NCBI GenBank assembly: GCA_023664705.1
Contig: JAMPFE010000008.1
Location: 48,530-112,529, forward strand
Origin: Lachnospiraceae bacterium
GTDB lineage: Bacteria; Bacillota; Clostridia; Oscillospirales; Ruminococcaceae
DNA length: 64,000 nt
Reading direction: 5' to 3'
The notes under the pieces were generated by a model. The model was not told where the DNA came from. It searched no databases and saw nothing but the letters and a program-made list of their open reading frames with translations. Shown here piece by piece: positions 33,886 to 42,267 of the stretch (positions are counted from its first letter, which is position 1; each line of letters opens with the position of its first letter). The position numbers were made by a program, and so were the translations under genes.

Positions 33886-35322
33886 TTATTTTCTTACCGC
33901 CATTTTCAGTATATCCCCGAATTTAATGCGGTTGCCGTTGTGGAGAATGATAGCCTCGTAGACCTTTCCAACGATGACCGCGGCAAGCACCACGGCAGCC
34001 GCCAGCACCGCGATCGCGATAAGCGTCTGCGGGAGGCTCATAGTGCCGAGCATTATGGCGCTCGGCAGCGCGAACGGCGAGCTCACGGGGAAGAAGTACG
34101 AGAATATCTGCACGGGATTTGTCGTAGCCGCGCCCGTATCAAGCGAATCGACGTTCCCGATAACGGGGAAGTACGCGAGGTACATTCCGAGCACGCCGAG
34201 TATCGAATACGGCGCCATAGCCTGCTGCAGGTCCTCCATACGCGAAACGGAAGCACCCACCAGTGCCGCCACCAGCGAGAAGAAAACGAACCCGAGCAGG
34301 AAAACGATAACTATCAGCAGTATATTCAGCGGACTGAAGCCCGTAATAAGGTCGTTCATCGCCTCGGCGATCTGCATCTCCGAGGTCTCCGCGCCGCCCG
34401 CGCCCTGCGCGGCGTTCTGTATAGCCTGCTGCACCGCGGGGTCGTTCACGATGTCCATCGCCTTGCCCAGCATGCCGAACGGTGCGGAAAGCGCGAAGCT
34501 CAGCGCCCCCACCATGCCTATCAGCGTAAACTGCCCGAAGCTCACCACGCCCATGGCAAGCACCTTTCCGATGACCACAGCCAGCGGTCTCACCGACGTA
34601 AGCAGCAGCTCCATAACGCGGCTCGTTTTCTCGGTGGCGATAGACTGCGCGACCACCTGCCCGTAGCTGAATATGAGTACAAACAGCACCATTGTCACCA
34701 CTATCGGCACGAAGTAGTTCAGCGCGCTCTGAATGAAGTTCCATTGCTTGGAGCCCGCCTCTATGCGCGAGGTGTTGATATATATCTGCGTCCGCGCGTA
34801 GTCCTCCTCGGCAACGCCCGCGTTTAGCAGCGTCCTGCGGTTCACAAGCTCCTCCAGAACGTCGTTGAGTGCGTCCACGGCGTCCCCGTCCGCGGGCGAA
34901 GAATAGTACGTCTTTATATCGTACCCGACGGCAGCCCCGTCCTCGCCGAGCGCCGCGGTTATCCGAGCCGCCGCGCGGACGTTCTCGGAGGTCTCCAGCT
35001 CGCTCACAAGCTCGTCAAAGCTCTTGTGCGAAACGGTTATCGGCATTTCGCCCTCGAGCAGCGCCGTATCGCCCGCGGCGAGTATCCCCGCCTCGTCGTA
35101 GATATACACCGCGTCGAAGCTCCCCAGCGGGTCGTCGGTGGTATTCCCGCCGAGCGGACCGTTGTCCGACTCCCCGTTTATCAGCACGGGCAGTATATTC
35201 GTAAGCACGCATATCGCCGCCACGATGACCGCGACGATTATCGTTCCGATAATGAACGACTTTGTCTTGATATGCTGTATCAGCGTAAAGGCAAACACCT
35301 TCTGCCAGCCCTTAGTCCTCAT
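33886..35322 (-). CDS. natB: ABC-2 type exporter permease (NatB-like)
   Basis: Membrane subunit of an ABC exporter; 478 residues. One N-terminal helix (about 22-46) is followed by a large extracytoplasmic region (about 47-190) and then five or six helices (from about 205), the layout of NatB. NatAB of Bacillus subtilis expels Na+; the substrate here is not certain. The ATG at 35322 overlaps the ATPase stop by 11 bp, with GGTGG upstream; an earlier in-frame start would lie deep in the ATPase gene. Confidence 0.85.
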   Translation of the reverse strand: MRTKGWQKVFAFTLIQHIKTKSFIIGTIIVAVIVAAICVLTNILPVLINGESDNGPLGGNTTDDPLGSFDAVYIYDEAGILAAGDTALLEGEMPITVSHKSFDELVSELETSENVRAAARITAALGEDGAAVGYDIKTYYSSPADGDAVDALNDVLEELVNRRTLLNAGVAEEDYARTQIYINTSRIEAGSKQWNFIQSALNYFVPIVVTMVLFVLIFSYGQVVAQSIATEKTSRVMELLLTSVRPLAVVIGKVLAMGVVSFGQFTLIGMVGALSFALSAPFGMLGKAMDIVNDPAVQQAIQNAAQGAGGAETSEMQIAEAMNDLITGFSPLNILLIVIVFLLGFVFFSLVAALVGASVSRMEDLQQAMAPYSILGVLGMYLAYFPVIGNVDSLDTGAATTNPVQIFSYFFPVSSPFALPSAIMLGTMSLPQTLIAIAVLAAAVVLAAVIVGKVYEAIILHNGNRIKFGDILKMAVRK

Positions 35323-36214
35323 TTTGACCACCCGCCTTTTCAATAAATATCTCGTTGAGCGTAGGCTCTCGGAGCTCGTATCTGATGAGCGGTATCCCCC
35401 GCTCTATTATCATATTCAGCAGCTTATGCGCCTGCTCCTCGCTCCGCACGTTGAAGCTCGAGCCGTTCGGCGTTTCCTCGGCAGTCGTCAGCCCACATTC
35501 CGCGGCGAGCGCCGAAACGTCCCCCTCCGCCTTGACCGTGAGCTTCACGCGCCCGTAGCCCTTCTTTATCTCGTTGAGGTTCCCCTGCAAAACGGTTTTC
35601 CCCTTGTTCATTATCACGATGTCTCGGCAGAACTCCTCGATAGTCGTCATCTGATGCGAGGACATTATAATGTACTTGTTCCGCTTTATCTCCTCGCGGA
35701 TAACGCCCTTGAACAGCTCCGCGTTCACGGGGTCGAGCCCCGAAAGCGGCTCGTCGAGAATAATGAGCTCGGGGTTTGGCGCGAGCGCCGCGATAAGCTG
35801 TATCTTCTGCTGATTGCCCTTCGAGAGCTGCTCCGCGCGCTTGTTTTTGTGCTCCGTAACGGACAGCCTCTCAAACCAGTAATCGAGAGCCTTCACCGCG
35901 TCCCGGCGGAGCATGCCTTTAAGCGTGCAGAAGTATATCAGCTGATCCATTATCTTTATCTTCGGGTACAGCCCGCGCTCCTCGGCAAGATAGCCTATCG
36001 GCATACCCGCCGCGAGGAACGTCTTTCCGTCCCACCTCACCTCGCCGCTTTCCGCAGCGAGCATACCCAGAATAATGCGTATCGTCGTGGTTTTCCCCGC
36101 GCCGTTGGTTCCCAGCAGCGCGAACACTCCCGGCGATGTCATCTCGAACGAGAGGTCGTCAACGGCGGTATAATCGCCGTATTTCTTAACGATATTGCTT
36201 ACGGATAGTCCCAT
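35312..36214 (-). CDS. natA: ABC exporter ATPase (NatA-like)
   Basis: 300-residue ATPase driving the NatB-like permease. Walker A GTNGAGKTT (about residue 36), signature LSKGNQQKIQ, Walker B LIILDEPLSGLDP and H-loop IIMSSHQM; the C-terminal domain resembles those of NatA/YhaQ proteins. The ATG at 36214 has AAAGGAG 11 bases upstream and follows a strong promoter. The frame stays open for about 180 codons further upstream, but that part crosses the promoter and is not translated. Confidence 0.9.
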   Translation of the reverse strand: MGLSVSNIVKKYGDYTAVDDLSFEMTSPGVFALLGTNGAGKTTTIRIILGMLAAESGEVRWDGKTFLAAGMPIGYLAEERGLYPKIKIMDQLIYFCTLKGMLRRDAVKALDYWFERLSVTEHKNKRAEQLSKGNQQKIQLIAALAPNPELIILDEPLSGLDPVNAELFKGVIREEIKRNKYIIMSSHQMTTIEEFCRDIVIMNKGKTVLQGNLNEIKKGYGRVKLTVKAEGDVSALAAECGLTTAEETPNGSSFNVRSEEQAHKLLNMIIERGIPLIRYELREPTLNEIFIEKAGGQNED

Positions 36215-36244
36215 TTTATCAACGCTCCTTTGTGCTATCTGTTG

Positions 36245-36297
36245 ATACTGTTTATATATCACATATACAGTATACAATATTTTTTCCCGCCTGTCAA
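36245..36297 (-). promoter_or_regulatory. Promoter of the NatAB-type operon with an operator-like inverted repeat
   Basis: Minus strand: TTGACA (36292-36297), 17-bp spacer, TATACT (36269-36274). ATACTGT (36245-36251) and ACAGTAT (36267-36273) form 7-bp perfect arms 15 bp apart; one arm covers the -10 box. Such exporters are often repressed by a GntR/YtrA-type protein, but none is encoded nearby. Confidence 0.7.
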
Positions 36298-36335
36298 GGG
36301 GTTTTTGAAATTTTTTTTCGCGGGCGCAATACCGC

Positions 36336-36364
36336 TTGCAAAAATTTCCGAGATGTGGTATACT
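36336..36364 (+). promoter_or_regulatory. Promoter of der
   Basis: TTGCAA (36336-36341), 17-bp spacer, TATACT (36359-36364) with an extended TGG in front of the -10. About 35 bp upstream of the der start; divergent from the NatAB promoter. Confidence 0.75.
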
Positions 36365-36404
36365 ATAATATGAGTAATTATCGGCAAAAGGAAGGAATTG
36401 TAAA

Positions 36405-37721
36405 ATGCAGCTGGTAGCGATAGTCGGACGACCGAACGTCGGAAAGTCCACGCTTTTCAATAAGCTCGTCGGCAAACGCCTGTCGATAGTCGACGATACC
36501 CCGGGAGTAACAAGAGACAGAATATACAGCCGCTGCGAGTGGCTCGGGCGCGAGTTTATGCTCATCGACACGGGCGGCATCGAGCCCAAGACCGACGACG
36601 TTATCCTCGCGCAGATGCGCGAGCAGGCGCTCCTCGCCATCGAAAGCGCGGACTGCATAATCTTCGTCACCGACCTCACCACGGGCGTGACCGCGAACGA
36701 CGCGGACGTCGCGGCAATGCTGACGAAAAGCGGCAAGCCCGTCGTGCTCGCGGTCAATAAGGACGACAGCGTAGGCGAGCCGCCCCCCGAGTTCTACGAG
36801 TTCTACAATCTCGGTCTCGGCGACCCCGTCGCGGTCTCGGCGGTGCACGGTCACGGCACGGGCGACCTGCTCGACGCGGTTTTTGAGCAAATGCCCCCCG
36901 AGGAAGCCGAGCCCGAGGACGACAGCGCGATAAAGGTCGCGGTCATCGGCAAGCCCAACGTCGGCAAATCCTCTCTTGTAAACCGCATCACGGGCGAGGA
37001 GCGCGCGATAGTCTCCGACGTCGCGGGCACGACGCGCGACGCGATAGACAGCGAGGTCACGCGCGGCGAGGATAAGTACATCTTCATCGACACCGCGGGC
37101 ATGCGCCGCAAGGCAAAGGTCACGGAAAACATCGAGCATTTCAGCGTCCTGCGCGCGCTTATGGCAGTCGACCGCGCCGACGTCTGCGTAGTCATGATAG
37201 ACGCGGAGGTCGGCTTCACAGAGCAGGACAGCAAGGTCGCGGGCTACGCTCACGACAAGGGCAAGGCGTGCGTCATCGCCGTCAACAAATGGGACGCGGT
37301 CGAGGACAAAACCGACAAAACCATGTCCGAGTTCACCAAAAAGCTGCAAACGGACTTCTCGTTCATGAGCTACGCGCCGTTCGTGTTCATCTCGGCAAAA
37401 ACGGGTCAGCGCCTCGACAAGCTCTTCGAGCTGATAAAGCTCGTCCACGAGCAGCACTCGCGCCGCATCTCCACGGGCGTGCTCAACGATATGCTCGGCT
37501 ACGCGACCTCCCGCGTCCAGCCCCCCTCCGACAAGGGCAAGCGCCTGAAGCTCTACTATATGACCCAAGCAAGCGCAAACCCGCCGAATTTCGTCGTTTT
37601 CTGCAACAATAAAGAGCTGTTCCACTACTCCTATCAGCGCTATATCGAGAACCAGATCCGCGAGACGTTCGGGCTTGACAAAACCCCGATAAAGCTCTCT
37701 ATCCGCGAAAGGGGAGAGTGA
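36405..37721 (+). CDS. der: Ribosome assembly GTPase Der (EngA)
   Basis: Essential GTPase for maturation of the 50S ribosomal subunit. 438 residues with two tandem G domains and a C-terminal KH-like domain (from about 350). G1 motifs are GRPNVGKS (residues 8-15) and GKPNVGKS (about 181); G3 motifs DTGG and DTAG; G4 NKDD and NKWD. Length and order are exactly those of the family. It starts after GGAAGGA; the next gene begins 1 bp after its stop. Confidence 0.97.
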   Translation: MQLVAIVGRPNVGKSTLFNKLVGKRLSIVDDTPGVTRDRIYSRCEWLGREFMLIDTGGIEPKTDDVILAQMREQALLAIESADCIIFVTDLTTGVTANDADVAAMLTKSGKPVVLAVNKDDSVGEPPPEFYEFYNLGLGDPVAVSAVHGHGTGDLLDAVFEQMPPEEAEPEDDSAIKVAVIGKPNVGKSSLVNRITGEERAIVSDVAGTTRDAIDSEVTRGEDKYIFIDTAGMRRKAKVTENIEHFSVLRALMAVDRADVCVVMIDAEVGFTEQDSKVAGYAHDKGKACVIAVNKWDAVEDKTDKTMSEFTKKLQTDFSFMSYAPFVFISAKTGQRLDKLFELIKLVHEQHSRRISTGVLNDMLGYATSRVQPPSDKGKRLKLYYMTQASANPPNFVVFCNNKELFHYSYQRYIENQIRETFGLDKTPIKLSIRERGE

Positions 37722-37722
37722 C

Positions 37723-38274
37723 ATGAACAGAATATACGCGGACTATTTAAAACTGAACCGCGTGCCGCTCATCAGGACATGGATAATCGCCGCGCTCGAA
37801 ATTATTGCGTGCGCGTGCGTGTGGTACGCAAACGGAGCGCACTGGACGGCATGGACGATGACCGTGCTTTCGGCGCTTGTGATCTATATAGCGTTATACA
37901 CCACGCTCGAGGTCACGTTTTTCGAGAAGCGCAGGCTGCAATCCGTTCTCGGCGGCATGCCCCCCGACGAGCGCGAATCGCTGCTATCGCAGTACGAAAA
38001 GGCGCGCTCTCTCGGAAACCGAAAATTCCTCGACGAGTATCTGATATACTTCTGCGACGCGCGGATCTTTTTGCTTAACTGCCGCGATATCCGCTCCGCG
38101 GAGCTCAAGGGATACAAGCTGCTGTTGAATATCGGCAAAAAAAAGCCGCTGAAAATGCCGTTCGGCGTTGACGAAAACCCCGCGGTCTTAGTCGCGGCAA
38201 TGAGGAGCCGCAACCCGAGCATAAGCGTGATTTTAAACGGCAAGGTCGTTGAAAAAATGGAGAACAACAAATGA
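37723..38274 (+). CDS. Small membrane protein of unknown function between der and plsY
   Basis: 183 residues with two predicted N-terminal membrane helices (about 17-36 and 42-60) and a cytoplasmic C-terminal part that contains a KKKPLKMPFGVDENP turn. No recognised family. Its stop overlaps plsY by 4 bp (ATGA), so it is translated together with plsY; a role in the membrane or lipid metabolism is possible. Confidence 0.75.
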   Translation: MNRIYADYLKLNRVPLIRTWIIAALEIIACACVWYANGAHWTAWTMTVLSALVIYIALYTTLEVTFFEKRRLQSVLGGMPPDERESLLSQYEKARSLGNRKFLDEYLIYFCDARIFLLNCRDIRSAELKGYKLLLNIGKKKPLKMPFGVDENPAVLVAAMRSRNPSISVILNGKVVEKMENNK

Positions 38275-38933
38275 TTTGGATATGCTACATTATAATGCTC
38301 GCCGTGCCGTATCTTATGGCGGGCGTAAACACCTCGATAATCGTCTGCAGGCTGAAAACGGGCAAGGATATCCGCACCATGGGCAGCGGAAACGCGGGTC
38401 TCACGAACACCCTCCGCGTTCTCGGAAAGGGCGCCGCAGGCATAGTCCTCCTCGGCGACGTCGCGAAATCGGCGCTCGCTGTGCTGATAGTGCGCTTGGC
38501 GTTCCTGTTCATCGGCGGCGTGAACACCGCCGACCCGACCTCGGCAATGACGTGGGTCGAGTACATGGCGGTTTTCATGGCGATAGTCGGGCATTGCTTT
38601 CCGCTGTATTACGGCTTCAAGGGCGGCAAGGGCGTGCTCGCGGCTATCTCGGCGATATTCGTGCTCGACTGGCGCACGGCGTGCATACTCCTCGGCGTCT
38701 TCATAGTGCTCGTCGCGGCGACGCGCTATGTCTCTCTCGGCAGCTGCATAGCCTCTGGGAGCTTTTTCATAGCGGCGTTTCTGTTCGGCAGCTTCCTCGA
38801 CCGCGACCCCGCGTTTCTCGTCAACACGATAATAGCGGCGTTCAGCGGCGGTCTGATAATCTTCAGACACAAAGGCAACATTCGGCGGCTCATATCTCAC
38901 ACGGAGAAAAAGCTCGGCGAAAAAGCGAAATAG
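38271..38933 (+). CDS. plsY: Acyl-phosphate:glycerol-3-phosphate acyltransferase
   Basis: Makes lysophosphatidic acid, the first committed step of phospholipid synthesis, in the membrane. 220 residues with about six helices; the three PlsY motifs are present: MGSGNAGLTNTLR (about residue 37), GHCFPLYYGFKGGKGV (about 105) and a degenerate third motif near the C-terminus (ISHTEKK). gpsA, which makes its substrate, follows two genes later. Confidence 0.9.
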   Translation: MIWICYIIMLAVPYLMAGVNTSIIVCRLKTGKDIRTMGSGNAGLTNTLRVLGKGAAGIVLLGDVAKSALAVLIVRLAFLFIGGVNTADPTSAMTWVEYMAVFMAIVGHCFPLYYGFKGGKGVLAAISAIFVLDWRTACILLGVFIVLVAATRYVSLGSCIASGSFFIAAFLFGSFLDRDPAFLVNTIIAAFSGGLIIFRHKGNIRRLISHTEKKLGEKAK

Positions 38934-38961
38934 CTCATAACGGGCAGGAAAGGGGAAAAAT

Positions 38962-39480
38962 ATGGATTTTCTTGAACTGGCGGCAGCGCGCTATTCGGTG
39001 CGCAAATTTACTCGGGAGCCCATAGACCGCGGCGATATGGATAAGCTTATCAAGGCGGCGCTGCTCGCTCCCACCGCCTGCAACCGTCAGCCGCAGCGCA
39101 TACTTGTCATAGACGGAGACGAGGGCGTGCAAAAGCTCGGAAAATGCACGGAGTGCCATTTCGACGCTCCGTCGGCAATTCTCGTCTGCTATGATAAAAC
39201 CGAATGTTGGGTGCGCGGCTACGACGGCAAAACCAGCGGCGAAGTCGACGCGAGCATTGTCGCGGCGCACATCATGCTCGAGGCGGCGGATCTTGGTCTT
39301 GGCACGACTTGGGTGATGCACTTCATCCCCGAGGCTGTGCGGTGCGAGTTCAATATTCCCGACAACATCGAGCCGACGGCGCTGCTGGTCATCGGACGTC
39401 CCGCCGAAGACGCGGAGCCGTCGCCGCTCCATTTCAAGTCAAAAACGGCGGACGAGTTGGTTTTCCGCAACAAAATTTAA
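38962..39480 (+). CDS. Nitroreductase-family protein
   Basis: 172-residue FMN-binding oxidoreductase. The N-terminal ARYSVRKF (Arg residues contacting FMN), ALLAPTACNRQP and GLGTTWVMHF are the family marks. It is at the short end of the family. Substrate unknown. Ribosome site GAAAGGGG. Confidence 0.85.
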   Translation: MDFLELAAARYSVRKFTREPIDRGDMDKLIKAALLAPTACNRQPQRILVIDGDEGVQKLGKCTECHFDAPSAILVCYDKTECWVRGYDGKTSGEVDASIVAAHIMLEAADLGLGTTWVMHFIPEAVRCEFNIPDNIEPTALLVIGRPAEDAEPSPLHFKSKTADELVFRNKI

Positions 39481-39523
39481 CAGGCTCTTGGCGTTCTCGA
39501 AAAATCAATGGGGGTAATCATAT

Positions 39524-40528
39524 ATGGCAAAAATAGCGATCTTAGGCTGCGGCTACGGCACGGCTCTCGGTGTATTGTACACGAAATACGGGCACGAGGT
39601 AACGACGTGGACGAAATTCGACCGGGAGGCGGAGCAGCTCCGCACGGAGCGCGAGCACAAGCGCCTGCTCCCGGGGGTAAAGCTCCCCGACGCGCTCGGC
39701 GTGACCACCGACCCGTCCTGCGTTTCGGGCGCGGACATCGTCGCGGTCTGCATACCGTCGGCATTTTACCGCGACGCCGTGCGCTCCGTCAAGCCGTACA
39801 TCACCAAAAGCACGGTCCTCGTCAACGCCAGCAAGGGCTTGGAGGAAGCGACGGGCAAGCGCCTGTCCGAGCTTCTGCGCGAGGAGCTCCCCGAGAACCC
39901 CGTCGCCGTGATAACGGGACCCTGCCACGCCGAGGAGATCGCGCGCTTTGTCCCGACGACGGAGGTCTGCGCGGCATACGACCCCGACGCCGCGAGGTAT
40001 ATCCAGACCACGCTCTCCAACGAGTGTTACAGGATATACGTCAACGACGACGTAGCGGGCTGCGAGCTCGGCGGCGTGCTGAAAAACCCGATAGCCCTCG
40101 GCTGCGGCATAGCCCGCGGAATGGGTCTCGGCGACAACACGGTCGCCGCTCTCATGACCCGCGGCATGACCGAGATAACGCGTCTCGGCGTAGCCCTCGG
40201 CGCAAACTGGAAGACCTTCACGGGCATGGCGGGTATCGGCGATCTGATAGTCACCTGCACCTCCCAGCACTCCCGCAACTACCGCGCGGGCTATCTCATC
40301 GGGCAGGGCGTTCCCGCCGCGGAGGCGGTAAATCGGGTCGGCACCGTCGAGGGCTATCTCAACGGCAAGACCGCTTTCCGTCTTGCAAGGGAGCGCGGCA
40401 TCGACACCCCGATAATCGAGCAGATAGTCAACGTCTGCTACAACGGCAGCGACCCGCGGGGGAGCATCAACGCCCTCATGACGCGCGAAAGCAAGCACGA
40501 ACGCGAGGTGTTCTGGTTTGACGAGTAA
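39524..40528 (+). CDS. gpsA: Glycerol-3-phosphate dehydrogenase [NAD(P)+]
   Basis: Reduces dihydroxyacetone phosphate to glycerol-3-phosphate for phospholipids; product feeds PlsY. 334 residues; Rossmann motif ILGCGYGTALG near the N-terminus, VNASKGLE (about 105), TGPCHAEEI (about 130), the catalytic Lys in GVLKNPIALGCG (about 185) and substrate-binding GIGDLIVTCTS. The GxGxWGTA loop lacks the usual Trp. The 3' end overlaps the next gene by 11 bp. Confidence 0.92.
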   Translation: MAKIAILGCGYGTALGVLYTKYGHEVTTWTKFDREAEQLRTEREHKRLLPGVKLPDALGVTTDPSCVSGADIVAVCIPSAFYRDAVRSVKPYITKSTVLVNASKGLEEATGKRLSELLREELPENPVAVITGPCHAEEIARFVPTTEVCAAYDPDAARYIQTTLSNECYRIYVNDDVAGCELGGVLKNPIALGCGIARGMGLGDNTVAALMTRGMTEITRLGVALGANWKTFTGMAGIGDLIVTCTSQHSRNYRAGYLIGQGVPAAEAVNRVGTVEGYLNGKTAFRLARERGIDTPIIEQIVNVCYNGSDPRGSINALMTRESKHEREVFWFDE

Positions 40529-41369
40529 GCTCCGCTCCGAGCGCGAAATGCTCGGACTGATAATCCGCACCGCGGAGGAGGACGAGCGCATTCTCGCTGC
40601 GGTGATGACGGGCTCGCGCGCGGACGTTCACGCAGTCAAGGACGTCTACCAAGACTACGACGTTGTGTACTGTGTAAAGGACGTCGCGCCGTTTTGGAAC
40701 AACGCTGCGTGGCTGGAGGAAAAATTCGGCAGGATAGCCGTGCTCCAGACCCCCGAAACAATGACGCTCATACCGCCCGACGGCGACGGGAAGTTCGTGT
40801 TCCTGACGATATTCGAGGACGGCAGCCGCATAGACCTCTGCATATCGGATAAGCTCAATATTCCCGACGGCGAGCCCGCGGTCGTGCTGCTGGACAAGGT
40901 CGGAATGTTATCGGAAATTCACCCGCGCGACGACTATTGGTTCGTCAAGCCCCCGACGGAAAAGCTCTTCCGCGATTGCTGCAACGAGTTTTGGTGGTGC
41001 CTGAACAACGTCGCAAAGGGCATAGCGCGCGGCGAGCTGCCGTATGCCATGGAGATGTTCAACAAGCCCGTCCGCGATATGCTCAACCAAATGACGGACT
41101 GGTACATCGGAACGCTGCACGATTTCAAGGTCTCTGCGGGGAAAATGGGCAAAAATTACAATCGGTATCTTCCCGAGGAAATATACAAAATGTATTGTGA
41201 TACCTATTCCGACTGTACGCATATGTGGGAAGCGGTTTTCGCGGCATGCAAGCTTTTTCGCCGCTTGGCAAACGAGATCGCCGAGCGCTTCGGATACGCG
41301 TATAACGCCTCCGAGGACAAGAATATGACGGAATATATGCTTAAAGTGAAGGACGGAGGGCTTGTTTGA
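40518..41369 (+). CDS. ANT(6)/AadE-like nucleotidyltransferase
   Basis: 283 residues of the streptomycin 6-adenylyltransferase family, Pol-beta nucleotidyltransferase fold. The catalytic motif is complete: GSRA (residues 32-35), then DYD (46-48), and SRID (about 107) as the third acid. Known family members adenylate streptomycin; chromosomal relatives often have no proven resistance role. The start is a TTG at 40518 with GAGGTG 8 bases upstream; the family's usual N-terminus (RSEREML) lies just after it, so the later ATG at 40548 would cut it off. It overlaps gpsA and is 3 bp from an Abi_2/HEPN gene, which suggests it may act on that partner instead of an antibiotic. Confidence 0.85.
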   Translation: MTSKLRSEREMLGLIIRTAEEDERILAAVMTGSRADVHAVKDVYQDYDVVYCVKDVAPFWNNAAWLEEKFGRIAVLQTPETMTLIPPDGDGKFVFLTIFEDGSRIDLCISDKLNIPDGEPAVVLLDKVGMLSEIHPRDDYWFVKPPTEKLFRDCCNEFWWCLNNVAKGIARGELPYAMEMFNKPVRDMLNQMTDWYIGTLHDFKVSAGKMGKNYNRYLPEEIYKMYCDTYSDCTHMWEAVFAACKLFRRLANEIAERFGYAYNASEDKNMTEYMLKVKDGGLV

Positions 41370-41372
41370 CCT

Positions 41373-42254
41373 ATGGCAGTTCAGAAGATACCCGCAACGA
41401 TAAACGAGCAGATAGCGATATTAAAAAAGCGCGGCTGCGTTATCGAGGACGAGCAGAAGGCTCGCGAGACGCTGAAATACATCAATTACTACCGCATCTC
41501 AAACTATTTCGAGCCGTTCTCCGTCAGCAAGCACAGATACGAGGACGACACCACCTTCGAGAAGATAATGCGTATCTACGAAATGGACCGAAAGCTCCGC
41601 AGCGTGCTGCTCGCGGCGCTTGAGGAGATAGAGATAGCGCTCCGCGCCGCCGTCTCCAACTTTCACGCGCTGAAGTACGGCGCGACGGGCTACCTTAACC
41701 CGTCGTCGTTCGACCGCTCGCATAACCACCAAGGTTTTATGTCGCGCATAAATTATCTGATCGAGTGCAACGACGAGCGTGAGTTCGTCAGGCATTACAA
41801 TTCCAAGCACGCCGGCAAATTCCCGCTCTGGGTGGTAATGGAGCTTTTCAGCTTCGGCACTCTCGCGTTTTTCTACAAGGATATGCAAAGCGCCGACAAA
41901 AAGGCGCTCGCCGGCAATTATTACAACTGCTCCGCGTCCGAGCTCGACAACTGGATGTTCTGCTTAAACGAGCTCCGCAACTATTGCGCGCATTACAACC
42001 GCCTCTACGGCAACCGCTTTCCCGTCCTCCCGAGAACGCCGCGCGGCTTCGAGCCCGAGCTCTCCGACGACGTTTTCGGCTACATCATCGCAATGAAGCA
42101 GCTTTACCACGACAAGGAAAACTGGAACGAGCGCGTGGTAAAGCCGATAGCGCGAATGTTGAAAAAGAACGCGGACGCGGCGAGACTAAGCGACCTCGGC
42201 TTCCCCGAAAACTGGGAAGCGCTGATGACCTTCAACGAAATCGATACGGAATAA
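41373..42254 (+). CDS. Abi_2 (AbiD/AbiF-like) HEPN-domain protein
   Basis: 293 residues of the Abi_2 family, linked in other bacteria to abortive infection against phages. It starts with the family's INEQIAILKKRG and YINYYRISNYF parts. The HEPN RNase motif RX4H is present as RNYCAH (Arg202, His207), followed by YNRLYGNR. HEPN proteins of this kind are RNases or RNA-binding toxins. The start is 3 bp after the nucleotidyltransferase stop and the TerB-domain gene follows 13 bp after its own, so the three form one unit. The phage-defence role is inferred. Confidence 0.85.
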   Translation: MAVQKIPATINEQIAILKKRGCVIEDEQKARETLKYINYYRISNYFEPFSVSKHRYEDDTTFEKIMRIYEMDRKLRSVLLAALEEIEIALRAAVSNFHALKYGATGYLNPSSFDRSHNHQGFMSRINYLIECNDEREFVRHYNSKHAGKFPLWVVMELFSFGTLAFFYKDMQSADKKALAGNYYNCSASELDNWMFCLNELRNYCAHYNRLYGNRFPVLPRTPRGFEPELSDDVFGYIIAMKQLYHDKENWNERVVKPIARMLKKNADAARLSDLGFPENWEALMTFNEIDTE

Positions 42255-42267
42255 GTGGTGAATAAAA

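Noticed and set aside
36215..36757. N-terminal extension of the NatA-like ATPase
   Set aside because: The extension would cross the strong promoter and the der promoter; the ATG at 36214 has a good ribosome site and gives the normal family length.
40518..41369. Acquired streptomycin-resistance gene on a mobile element
   Set aside because: The gene overlaps gpsA, shares the base composition of its neighbours and has no insertion sequence or integrase nearby. A resident gene is more likely.
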